From a virus, in IMG/VR virus record IMGVR_UViG_3300047551_000892, positions 1-37,626 of that record: 37,626 bases of DNA, one strand, 5' to 3'. Within the stretch, counting starts at the first letter, position 1. Each line of letters begins with the position of its first letter. This document shows, piece after piece, positions 31,550 to 37,286 of this stretch. A model generated the notes under the pieces. It had not been told where the DNA came from. It worked only from the letters and a program-made list of their open reading frames with translations, and ran no database searches. Made by a program: the position numbers and the translations under genes.

Positions 31550-31709
31550 GGTCGGTGTGGCAACCGGCAGTGAACGAAGAAACCCCAGATTATTTAGGTG
31601 GGGCTTGTGTGGTCACAATGTCTTTCTTCGTTCAGACTGCGTGATTGCCCAACGCCAAAGGGCCTTGCCCCTCCTAAGTGTTCTGGGGTTTTTCTTTTGG
31701 TAGCCGACC
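31550..31709 (+). ncRNA. structured, possibly bistable RNA region
   Basis: Two alternative folds share bases. Fold A: an 11-bp perfect stem GAACGAAGAAA/TTTCTTCGTTC (31572-31582, 31623-31633) encloses two hairpins, CCCCA/TGGGG (31583-31587, 31599-31603) and TTGTG/CACAA (31605-31609, 31614-31618), making a three-way junction. Fold B: nested pairs GGTCGG/CCGACC (31550, 31704), AAACCCCAGA/TCTGGGGTTT (31580, 31682), TTAGG/CCTAA (31594, 31673) and GGGGC/GCCCC (31600, 31667). A T-rich run at 31689-31698 follows. Fold B looks terminator-like and fold A would prevent it. It may be an attenuator, riboregulator or antitermination site before the replication genes. Family unknown. Confidence 0.6.
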
Positions 31710-31881
31710 GTACTCCGAGCGTTATCAAGATCCTGCATGGGATGCGCGGAAGAAAACACCGGCTGGCGAAACACCCCGTTTCATGCCGATCCAGACTGTC
31801 AGTGAGGTACTGGACAAAGCCTCTTGTACATGGGTGGGACAAGCAAGAGGTGGAGAGAATCGCTGGCTTAGGCTGTACTAG
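31678..31881 (+). CDS. uncertain small ORF downstream of structured RNA
   Basis: A 67-codon frame opens at GTG 31678. The later part, SRPYSERYQDPAWDARKKTP, then FMPIQTVSEVLDKASCTWVG and GGENRWLRLY, reads like a genuine small protein. The GTG has no Shine-Dalgarno sequence and lies inside the 3' half of the structured RNA region. Other frames on both strands are also open here, so openness alone is weak evidence. An internal ATG at 31782 would give only 33 residues. The stretch from 31882 to 31963 holds only a leader to the next gene. Confidence 0.35.
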   Translation: MFWGFSFGSRPYSERYQDPAWDARKKTPAGETPRFMPIQTVSEVLDKASCTWVGQARGGENRWLRLY

Positions 31882-31963
31882 GCAGGGAACATCCAGAAGC
31901 GACCCCTGCTGGGTAAGGTGAGTGTTACCACCCTTGGGGAAGTTATGTCTAAAGGAAACAGAA

Positions 31964-32782
31964 ATGAACCCATTCTTAATCACTGAGCCAACCTGTATTA
32001 GCTTTAGCGGAGGTAGAACTTCTGCTTATATGCTTTGGAGAGTCTTAGAAGCTAACAACGGATTGCCAGATAAGGCGATCGTTTGTTTTGCAAATACAGG
32101 CAAAGAAGAAGAAGCAACGCTTAGGTTTATTCAAGATTGCTCAGAACATTGGAACGTAGATATTCACTGGCTAGAGTACATCTCAGAAAGTCCAATGTTC
32201 AAGAGGGTTGATTTCAAATCGGCAGCAAAACAAGGTGAACCTTACGAAGCCTTGATCAGAAAGCGTCAATACCTTCCTAATGCAGTCACTAGGTTTTGCA
32301 CTACAGAACTCAAGATCAGAACAATTCACAAATACTTAAAGTCGCTCGGATGGGATCACAACGAGACCTCAGACTGGGTTGGAATTAGGGCAGACGAGAT
32401 GAGAAGGGCGGCAAAGATTGACCGCTCCAGAACACCGCTTGTGAGTGCTAACGTAAGCATTCACGACATTGACAGGTTCTGGAAAGCCCAACCTTTCAAC
32501 CTTGAACTTCCAACCTACAACGGCAAAACGCTTGCTGGCAACTGCGACCTTTGCTTTCTTAAGCCAGCCAATCAGGTATTCACGCTTATAAAAGAAAAGC
32601 CAGAACGTGCAGTATGGTGGGTCAAGATGGAGGCATTGGCATTGGCATTGGCATCCAAGCCAAGCGGCGCAGTGTTTCGATCAGATAGACCGTCTTACGC
32701 CCAGATGCTTAAGTTCAGCCAGCAGCAGACAGATATGTTCGATCCTACGGAAGAAGCAATCGCTTGCTTTTGTGGCGACTAG
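31964..32782 (+). CDS. PAPS-reductase-like adenine nucleotide alpha-hydrolase protein
   Basis: The protein is 272 residues from ATG 31964, preceded by AAAGGAAACAG. The P-loop-type PP motif SFSGGRTSAYML is at about 12-23. Other family blocks are FANTGKEEEATLRFI, RFCTTELKIRTIHKYLKSLG and WVGIRADEMRRAAKIDRSRT. Cysteines at FCTTELK, NCDLCFLKP and the final CFCGD could bind an Fe-S cluster. Phage members of the PAPS reductase family are common; roles proposed include sulfur assimilation and DNA or RNA modification, none proven here. Near residue 223 a hexamer repeat has expanded the Ala-Leu run (EALALALASKPS). Confidence 0.85.
   Translation: MNPFLITEPTCISFSGGRTSAYMLWRVLEANNGLPDKAIVCFANTGKEEEATLRFIQDCSEHWNVDIHWLEYISESPMFKRVDFKSAAKQGEPYEALIRKRQYLPNAVTRFCTTELKIRTIHKYLKSLGWDHNETSDWVGIRADEMRRAAKIDRSRTPLVSANVSIHDIDRFWKAQPFNLELPTYNGKTLAGNCDLCFLKPANQVFTLIKEKPERAVWWVKMEALALALASKPSGAVFRSDRPSYAQMLKFSQQQTDMFDPTEEAIACFCGD
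32632..32655 (+). repeat. tandem GGCATT hexamer repeat in coding sequence
   Basis: Three exact GGCATT copies (32632-32649) and a fourth GGCATC (32650-32655) lie inside the PAPS-reductase-like gene and encode Ala-Leu-Ala-Leu-Ala-Leu-Ala. The repeat is in frame, so gain or loss of a unit changes length by two residues without frameshift. It looks like slippage expansion in a surface helix. Confidence 0.85.
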
Positions 32783-32889
32783 CGTTTGTCGGCAAAAAAT
32801 AGCCATTTGTCAGCCCAAGAAATAAAAACAAACACTGCTCTCAGATTCCGATCTAGACTTTCCCTGTCGCAACTACCGGGAGAAATAAA
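32783..32889 (+). promoter_or_regulatory. intergenic gap with paired direct repeats
   Basis: TTTGTCGGC (32785-32793) and TTTGTCAGC (32806-32814) are near-identical and 21 bases apart, two helical turns, as for an operator or small iteron pair. An A-rich run follows (32818-32831). TTGTCA (32807-32812) could serve as a -35, but no convincing -10 follows. The region ends with CGGGAGAAATAAA, the ribosome site of the next gene. Only two copies exist, so an origin cannot be claimed. Confidence 0.3.
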
Positions 32890-33255
32890 TTGGAAGGTTT
32901 CGAGGAGTTCTGGCAACAGTACCCACGAAAGGTAGCCAAGAGAGCAGCGCAAAAGGCTTGGCTGAAGATGAGTCATCAAGAGCGGCAAGATGCAATACAA
33001 GCAGTCAAAAATCATAAGCGGTACTGGACGATCAAATCGACTGCAAGTGAATTTATGCCACATCCCGCTACATGGCTTAATCAAGCACGATGGGAAGATG
33101 AGCTAGACATGACCCACCACGAAAAAGCAGTTAACTGGTGGGCAACAGAAAAAGGGACCGCCGAAATGGCGGAAAAGATTGGATGCCCCGCAAGGCCGGG
33201 AGAGGATTGGAACCAATGGAAAACACGAATCTCAGAAAAGCTGAAAAGCGCATAG
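32890..33255 (+). CDS. replication-protein-like (O/helicase-loader C-terminal type) protein
   Basis: The 121-residue protein starts at TTG 32890 with GGGAG about 7 bases upstream. It begins MEGFEEFWQQYPRKVAKRAA, then AWLKMSHQERQDAI and FMPHPATWLNQARWEDELD. This FEEFW..YPRK...PHPATWLNQ.RW pattern is typical of the C-terminal domain of phage replication initiators and helicase-loader-like proteins. Here it stands alone without the N-terminal DNA-binding domain. The following WWATEKGTAEMAEKIGCPAR is less conserved. A role in loading the host DnaB helicase is inferred. Confidence 0.72.
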   Translation: MEGFEEFWQQYPRKVAKRAAQKAWLKMSHQERQDAIQAVKNHKRYWTIKSTASEFMPHPATWLNQARWEDELDMTHHEKAVNWWATEKGTAEMAEKIGCPARPGEDWNQWKTRISEKLKSA

Positions 33256-33380
33256 ATCAAACCATAAAGAAAGCGGTAAAGGCAGGCAAATGGCCCTTCG
33301 CTGCGTTTGTGGGTAACAAATGGGTAAAACCAAAAAAGATTAAGCCTGAGCCCATTCCTTTTGAACCAGCGCCATTTTGA
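33216..33380 (+). CDS. small basic hypothetical protein
   Basis: A 54-residue ORF from ATG 33216, with GGATTGGAACC just upstream, overlaps the previous gene by 40 bases. It begins MENTNLRKAEKRIDQTIKKA and is very basic, then has GKWPFAAFVGNKWVKPKKIK and a Pro-rich tail. It could be a small nucleic-acid-binding protein. The same frame is open to 33138, but the extra N-terminus looks like a shadow. No family is recognised. Confidence 0.5.
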   Translation: MENTNLRKAEKRIDQTIKKAVKAGKWPFAAFVGNKWVKPKKIKPEPIPFEPAPF

Positions 33381-33387
33381 GGTGAAT

Positions 33388-33789
33388 ATGAAAGAACATC
33401 ACGAACTTGTAAGACAGCTTGCAAAACCTGGGGAAGAGATCATCGACGATCTGACTCCGACGCAAGCGTTTGCCCTTCACATGGCAATAGGCGTATCTGG
33501 TGAGGCTGGTGAACTGTTAGACGCAATTAAAAAGTTTGCGATCTACCAAAAGCCTTTAGACCTGGAGAACGTTGTTGAGGAACTGGGCGACATTGAATTC
33601 TATTTGCAAGGCATTCGGCAAGCATTCTGCATAGACCGCGAATACGTTCTGCAACAGAACATAGAAAAGCTGAGAAAACGTTACGGCGAGAAGTATACGA
33701 ATGCGGCAGCGCAACGCAGAGCAGATAAATGCCCTCCGTGTAATAACGTCTGCGACCAAGGCAGACTATGCCCAGCGAGGAAGTCATGA
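33388..33789 (+). CDS. MazG-like nucleotide pyrophosphohydrolase
   Basis: The protein is 133 residues from ATG 33388, preceded by GAGGTG. The core matches the all-alpha NTP pyrophosphohydrolase (MazG) superfamily: HMAIGVSGEAGELLDAIKKF (E-x-GE, about 31-50), then VVEELGDIEFYLQGIRQAF (EELGD, about 60-78). These acidic residues bind metal. Such enzymes hydrolyse nucleoside triphosphates, adjusting (p)ppGpp or nucleotide pools during infection. The C-terminus is Cys-rich (CPPCNNVCDQGRLCPARKS), an unusual possible zinc site. The stop overlaps the next start (ATGA). Confidence 0.85.
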   Translation: MKEHHELVRQLAKPGEEIIDDLTPTQAFALHMAIGVSGEAGELLDAIKKFAIYQKPLDLENVVEELGDIEFYLQGIRQAFCIDREYVLQQNIEKLRKRYGEKYTNAAAQRRADKCPPCNNVCDQGRLCPARKS

Positions 33790-34220
33790 GCAGAGAAGCT
33801 ATGAAGCAGGCGCTGGAAGCGTTGGAATTGTTGGCTAAATACGAAAACCCTTCGACAAAGATACAAGTCCGCAAACCTAAAGACGGTGGCCCGATAGTGA
33901 CTATGTACCCGCACAAAGTGGCAACAGAAGCAGCGGCATTGTTGCGCGATAGGTTGGCGCAGCCGGAGCAGGAGCCGGTGGCGTGGGCAAATAGCCTAGA
34001 TTTTGATGATGACGATCAAGAAATTATCTCAGCTAAAGACAAGGGCAAATTAGGAACTAGCAATTGCGACATAGCGCTTTACATCGCGCCGCCAAAGAAA
34101 TGGGTTGGGCTGACGGATGGGGAACACGACAGCATAAAACGCAATTATCACGATATGACGTGGACCCTTGAAATGTTTGCCAGAGCCATTGAACAAGCCT
34201 TGAAGGAGAAAAACACATGA
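33786..34220 (+). CDS. hypothetical phage protein with Trp-x-Gly-Leu-Thr motif
   Basis: The protein is 144 residues from ATG 33786, with GAGGAAG upstream. The N-terminal helix REAMKQALEALELLAKYENP is of the type seen in many phage early proteins. The C-terminal block KKWVGLTDGEHDSIKRNYHD, then EMFARAIEQALKEKN resembles a short conserved phage tail motif (GLTDEE...A..IE.KLKEKN). The middle is acidic (LDFDDDDQEI). Function is unknown. Confidence 0.6.
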   Translation: MSREAMKQALEALELLAKYENPSTKIQVRKPKDGGPIVTMYPHKVATEAAALLRDRLAQPEQEPVAWANSLDFDDDDQEIISAKDKGKLGTSNCDIALYIAPPKKWVGLTDGEHDSIKRNYHDMTWTLEMFARAIEQALKEKNT

Positions 34221-34537
34221 ACCAGCAAGAAGTATTGATGCTTGCAAAGACGATGGGCGTAATGATCTCTGGAAGGCCTGAGTTTGAGCAATCAGTTGCA
34301 AGGTTTGGCAAGCGAATCATAAAGCGCTTTAGACCGCTGACAAAAACCCAGAAGATTTACTTGGACGCGCTGGCCGAGCCTAAGTCACTGCAAAACTTAG
34401 CTGATCAGTTTGGGTGTACGACGCAGAACGCGCTCAAGATGATTCGTGCGCTAGAGGCTCGCAAGCTGATCTCGAAAGAGAAGTTGTTTAAGCAACACGT
34501 TGGCGCATGGTCTTACTACTACCAAAGAAAATCATGA
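34217..34537 (+). CDS. winged-helix DNA-binding protein
   Basis: The 106-residue protein carries a helix-turn-helix: KTQKIYLDALAEPKSLQNLA, then DQFGCTTQNALKMIRALEAR and KLISKEKL. The second helix with TTQNALKMIRAL is typical of a winged-helix/MarR-like recognition element. The preceding region is basic (FGKRIIKRFRPL). It probably regulates early genes or binds replication DNA. It is coupled to the preceding gene by ATGA and to the next (also winged-helix) by four bases. Confidence 0.65.
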   Translation: MNQQEVLMLAKTMGVMISGRPEFEQSVARFGKRIIKRFRPLTKTQKIYLDALAEPKSLQNLADQFGCTTQNALKMIRALEARKLISKEKLFKQHVGAWSYYYQRKS

Positions 34538-34890
34538 GCGGCGATCACAACATGAGTGATTCCATCAAATGGAAATCCACGCAAACCGACAAGCAAACCA
34601 AGATCTTGAACTACCTCAAAAAGCGCAAGACACCGGCAACGCTGAAACAGGTTTGCTTGCAGGTCAGAATGGAAAAGAGGCCATGCGATCAAGCGCTCAG
34701 GCAACTTGTGAACAAAGGATTCCTAAAAACATGGCTGACGATGGATACGTTTGTGAAAGAGCGCGTGTACGAGTTTGCAACCGATAAGGTCGCAGAAAAA
34801 CCGGTGATAAAACAGCCGCCAAAGTTTCACAAAAGCAGAGTCACCGTAGAACCGAAGTTTTATAACAACCCTTTTGGTATAGGACAATGA
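34534..34890 (+). CDS. second winged-helix-like protein
   Basis: This protein of 118 residues starts at ATG 34534 in an ATGA overlap; ATG 34552 is an alternative. It has KQTKILNYLKKRKTPATLKQ, then VCLQVRMEKRPCDQALRQLV and NKGFLKTWLTMDTF, a helix-helix-wing pattern like the previous protein. A basic/Pro-rich tail follows (KPVIKQPPKFHKSRVTVEPK). The two genes may be related duplicates. DNA binding is likely but the target is unknown. Confidence 0.6.
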   Translation: MSGDHNMSDSIKWKSTQTDKQTKILNYLKKRKTPATLKQVCLQVRMEKRPCDQALRQLVNKGFLKTWLTMDTFVKERVYEFATDKVAEKPVIKQPPKFHKSRVTVEPKFYNNPFGIGQ

Positions 34891-34891
34891 C

Positions 34892-35083
34892 ATGAAAATA
34901 GAAGCAAAGATGCAGGAACATGATTGGGTAAACGTTTACTACGCGCACGAAATTATGATCGTTCCGCACTACAGCAAGAAAAAAACGTTTGTGCTTCCAG
35001 GCGGGCGTGAGATAAAAGAGCAGACGCTTATCGACAAGGGCTACAAGCCAGCAGTGTCTTACCTGTGGCCGAGGCCGGCGTGA
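34892..35083 (+). CDS. small hypothetical protein
   Basis: The 63-residue protein begins MKIEAKMQEHDWVNVYYAHE, followed by KKKTFVLPGGREIKEQTLID and PAVSYLWPRPA. It is mixed alpha/beta and basic at the C-terminus. It sits between the winged-helix genes and other tightly packed early genes, with a GTGA overlap to the next. No family is recognised; coding is supported by packing. Confidence 0.5.
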   Translation: MKIEAKMQEHDWVNVYYAHEIMIVPHYSKKKTFVLPGGREIKEQTLIDKGYKPAVSYLWPRPA

Positions 35084-35289
35084 AAACCTACATAGCCGGT
35101 GAATCCAACTGGCGAACACCGGACGATGAAACGCCACCGCGAGGGGTAAAGATGCTTCTACTTAACGCTGGTGGTGTATGCGTGATCGGAACGTGGACAG
35201 ATTGGGCTGTGGCATGGGCTCCGCTTCCCAAAGTTCCAGAGCATATAAAAACGATTCTTATGTCAAAGCATTTGAAAGGAATGCCATGA
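35080..35289 (+). CDS. small hypothetical phage protein
   Basis: The protein is 69 residues from GTG 35080 (GTGA overlap with the previous stop; CCGG just upstream). GTG 35065 is an alternative giving 74 residues. The sequence MKTYIAGESNWRTPDDETPP, then GVKMLLLNAGGVCVIGTWTD and WAVAWAPLPKVPEHIK, resembles small phage proteins with a WxP..D..PP.G..vL.....G....G.W pattern common in early operons. Function is unknown. Confidence 0.55.
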   Translation: MKTYIAGESNWRTPDDETPPRGVKMLLLNAGGVCVIGTWTDWAVAWAPLPKVPEHIKTILMSKHLKGMP

Positions 35290-35507
35290 TTTCAGAGATA
35301 AGACAAGACGAGGTAATTAGGATGGCAAAGATCGCCAAACTACCAACCTACTTCAAGACAGGCGAGCTGGTGAATCTTAAAGAGCTGGAGGATTTCGCTG
35401 AGCTTGTAAGGTTCAACGTAGGAGAAGCGAGACTCAATCACTGTATTGAGCTTTTAGAAAAACGTGGTCATAAAGACGCAGCAGACCTACTTAGGGGCGA
35501 AGGATGA
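35286..35507 (+). CDS. small helical phage protein
   Basis: The protein is 73 residues from ATG 35286, with GAAAGGAATG just upstream and an ATGA overlap. It begins MISEIRQDEVIRMAKIAKLP, then GELVNLKELEDFAELVRFNV and HCIELLEKRGHKDAADLLRG. It is entirely helical and acidic/basic balanced. A frame open upstream to 35178 is not supported. The EVIRMA..A..P opening is common in phage early proteins of unknown role. Confidence 0.55.
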   Translation: MISEIRQDEVIRMAKIAKLPTYFKTGELVNLKELEDFAELVRFNVGEARLNHCIELLEKRGHKDAADLLRGEG

Positions 35508-35851
35508 TTCCATTTTCTTTTCCAACGGCAAGACGAACAGATCCGCTAACCTCACACATGGCGGCGATTGACGCAAGGTTTAAGGCTAACAACCACAGGC
35601 GTACCGCTTTGCTTGCTTTACTAGAACACGGCAACCTTACCGATTACGAGCTAGCGGATAAAACCGGCCTACAACAAAACAGCATAGGAAAGCGCCGGAA
35701 AGACTGCCAGGATGCAGGATTAGTAACGCATTACCGAGACGACGACGGAAACAAAGTAAAACGACCCGCTCCGTCTGGAAGCAAGGCTTATGTGTGGATG
35801 CTTACCGATCGCGGTGAAGAACTGGCAAAGCAAATCAAGAGAGAACTATGA
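35504..35851 (+). CDS. winged-helix DNA-binding protein, early region
   Basis: The 115-residue protein begins MIPFSFPTARRTDPLTSHMA, a leader seen in many phage early regulators. It then has ARFKANNHRRTALLALLEHG, LTDYELADKTGLQQNSIGKR and RKDCQDAGLVTHYRD, a classical winged helix whose recognition helix is GLQQNSIGKRRKDC. A wing with KAYVWMLTDRGEELAKQI follows. It is a likely transcription regulator or replication-site binding protein. It is coupled to the next gene by ATGA. Confidence 0.75.
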   Translation: MIPFSFPTARRTDPLTSHMAAIDARFKANNHRRTALLALLEHGNLTDYELADKTGLQQNSIGKRRKDCQDAGLVTHYRDDDGNKVKRPAPSGSKAYVWMLTDRGEELAKQIKREL

Positions 35852-36030
35852 ACATCAACGACATGGCAAGGCAAGCATTCCTAAACTCGCTGACAGAAAA
35901 CCTCAGTGACTTCGACAGGCTCATGCTCCAGATCGACGAGATATGCGATATGGCCGAGGATTTATCCCTGAGAGCGAAGCAATTAGCCGACGAAGCAGAA
36001 GAACAGCTTAGGAGGGCGCGAGGTGAGTGA
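35848..36030 (+). CDS. small acidic helical protein
   Basis: The 60-residue protein begins MNINDMARQAFLNSLTENLS, then DFDRLMLQIDEICDMAEDLS and LRAKQLADEAEEQLRRARGE. It is a single long amphipathic helix region, probably a coiled coil that oligomerises or binds a partner. No family is recognised. It overlaps both neighbours by 4-8 bases. Confidence 0.5.
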   Translation: MNINDMARQAFLNSLTENLSDFDRLMLQIDEICDMAEDLSLRAKQLADEAEEQLRRARGE

Positions 36031-36214
36031 ATGGGAATCCGTAAAAGGTATCGTGGAGCCGTGGAGAAGGCTTACAGTCGAAGAAATGAAGGATGTAGGT
36101 AGAAATCTACTTACCAAGCAAAATGAGGCTGAGATGCTGATCTACGCGACCCGAATCGAGGCGTACATCATGGCATTGAATTCGTCAAGAAGTGGGAGTA
36201 AACTCAAAAAGTGA
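36023..36214 (+). CDS. small hypothetical protein before terminator
   Basis: This 63-residue protein starts at GTG 36023, within the end of the previous gene, with GGAGGGCG about 6-8 bases upstream. It begins MSEWESVKGIVEPWRRLTVE, then EMKDVGRNLLTKQNEAEMLI and YATRIEAYIMALNSSRSG. It is helical. It is the last gene before a clear intrinsic terminator, so it closes the rightward early transcript. Function is unknown. Confidence 0.55.
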   Translation: MSEWESVKGIVEPWRRLTVEEMKDVGRNLLTKQNEAEMLIYATRIEAYIMALNSSRSGSKLKK

Positions 36215-36229
36215 CTCCTTCCCCTGGTT

Positions 36230-36253
36230 GCCCTCTCCACGAGGGCTTTTTTT
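36230..36253 (+). terminator. intrinsic (Rho-independent) terminator
   Basis: GCCCTC (36230-36235), loop TCCAC, GAGGGC (36241-36246) and seven T (36247-36253) form a textbook terminator, 15 bases after the stop of the preceding gene. It is the clearest terminator in the window. The next ribosome site (GGAG at 36254) and ATG (36264) follow at once, so the next gene must be read from read-through, antitermination, or a promoter inside the preceding gene. Confidence 0.92.
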
Positions 36254-36263
36254 GGAGCGCGTA

Positions 36264-36941
36264 ATGCCAGTTCCTAACGATGCGATGGTTGCCGAGGCTA
36301 AGAAAGGCTTAGCTTGGCGTGAAGAATTTGGGCGCGGTGGAACGGCCATAGGCGTAGCGCGAGCTCGAGACATCATCAACAAGGCTGACTTTCCACAAGA
36401 AACGATCAGCCGAATGATTAGCTACTTTGCAAGGCACGAAGTTGACAAGCAGGGCGAGGGATGGTCTCCAGGCGAAGATGGTTACCCATCAGCCGGGCGG
36501 ATAGCCTGGGCATTGTGGGGCGGTGACGCGGGAAAGAGTTGGGCGAACGCAAACAAGAAAGAACAAGCGCAGCCGCAAGAAGTCTATACCCCAGGCAGAT
36601 TCATTATGTGTCTGCTACACGCCGTAACTAATGCACACATACTTCATCTGCAAAGCCAAAGTTATGCTCAACACAAAGCGCTCGGCAGTTTATACGAGGA
36701 TCTGGGCGACTTAGTGGATTCTGTGGTTGAGCAGTGGCAGGGTCTCAACGGCAAGCTGATGAACTATCCCATCGAGTACAGACCGCCAGAGAGTACGGCT
36801 AAGTCTGAGCTTGAGTACATGCTGGCTTATGTGGCTGATTACAGAAGTTCGATGGGCGATGATTCAGCCATACAGAACGGCATCGACGAGATCGCAGCGC
36901 TTATGCAGTCAACGCTCTACAAGCTCACGTTTCTTAAGTAA
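36264..36941 (+). CDS. conserved phage protein with ARHEVDK...AGRIAWALWGGD motif
   Basis: The protein is 225 residues from ATG 36264, with GGAG 6 bases upstream. Residues 1-110 hold a strongly patterned domain: KKGLAWREEFGRGGTAIGVA, RARDIINKADFPQETISRMI and SYFARHEVDKQGEGWSPGED, followed by AGRIAWALWGGDAGKSWAN. I have seen this block in several phage proteins, sometimes fused to head or protease domains, but I know no proven function. The C-terminal half is helical (LHLQSQSYAQHKALGSLYED), unlike the first. It may be a DNA- or virion-associated protein. Confidence 0.65.
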   Translation: MPVPNDAMVAEAKKGLAWREEFGRGGTAIGVARARDIINKADFPQETISRMISYFARHEVDKQGEGWSPGEDGYPSAGRIAWALWGGDAGKSWANANKKEQAQPQEVYTPGRFIMCLLHAVTNAHILHLQSQSYAQHKALGSLYEDLGDLVDSVVEQWQGLNGKLMNYPIEYRPPESTAKSELEYMLAYVADYRSSMGDDSAIQNGIDEIAALMQSTLYKLTFLK

Positions 36942-37126
36942 TGCCGTACCGCAAGACAACAAAGGGATGGTTCTGGGGAAGTAAGGGACCATTCCCAACA
37001 CTACAAAAGGCTCAAGCAGTAGCAAGAGCTGCATATGCTGGAGGTTATCGTGAGGATCGTGAAAGCATTAGAACATCTAGCCAACGAGAAGGATTTCATC
37101 TTCCAGGCCGTGTTCAATCAAGATGA
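36941..37126 (+). CDS. small basic phage protein
   Basis: The 61-residue protein begins MPYRKTTKGWFWGSKGPFPT, then LQKAQAVARAAYAGGYRE. The basic, aromatic opening GWFWGSKGPF..T..KA...ARAAYA is a frequent small phage protein pattern. The C-terminal 17 residues overlap the next gene and look less regular. The ATG overlaps the previous stop (TAATG). Function is unknown. Confidence 0.55.
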   Translation: MPYRKTTKGWFWGSKGPFPTLQKAQAVARAAYAGGYREDRESIRTSSQREGFHLPGRVQSR

Positions 37127-37286
37127 TCTGCCCTATTCACTCTATTGTTTATTCAACGCGCTTATGGAGCGTGAACAACTAGAGTCAATCACAAGGCATA
37201 TGACTCGCAAAGAGTCAGATCTATTCCTAGACCTAGCCACATACTCATGCCAAGAACGCCCAAGCAGACAACCTGTCGGGAGCTAG
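37050..37286 (+). CDS. small helical hypothetical protein
   Basis: The protein is 78 residues from GTG 37050, chosen because GGAGG lies 5 bases upstream; ATG 37035 in the same frame is an alternative with no site. It has VKALEHLANEKDFIFQAVFN, LPYSLYCLFNALMEREQLES and HMTRKESDLFLDLATYSC, all helical. It overlaps the gene before it by 77 bases and the HNH gene by 40. No family is recognised. Confidence 0.5.
   Translation: MRIVKALEHLANEKDFIFQAVFNQDDLPYSLYCLFNALMEREQLESITRHMTRKESDLFLDLATYSCQERPSRQPVGS

Noticed and set aside
31539-31640. Possible tRNA in the structured region after 31538.
   Set aside because: There is no cloverleaf with a T-loop GTTCRA, a seven-base anticodon loop and an acceptor stem; pairing fits a three-way junction instead.
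31594-31983. A 129-codon minus-strand frame between 31538 and the PAPS-reductase-like gene.
   Set aside because: It crosses the structured RNA region, has no family pattern, and would overlap the start of the PAPS-reductase-like gene. Openness in several frames here is more likely due to composition.
32785-32814. Two TTTGTC-R-GC direct repeats considered as a replication origin.
   Set aside because: Only two copies and no AT-rich unwinding element or further iterons were seen; kept only as a weak regulatory candidate.
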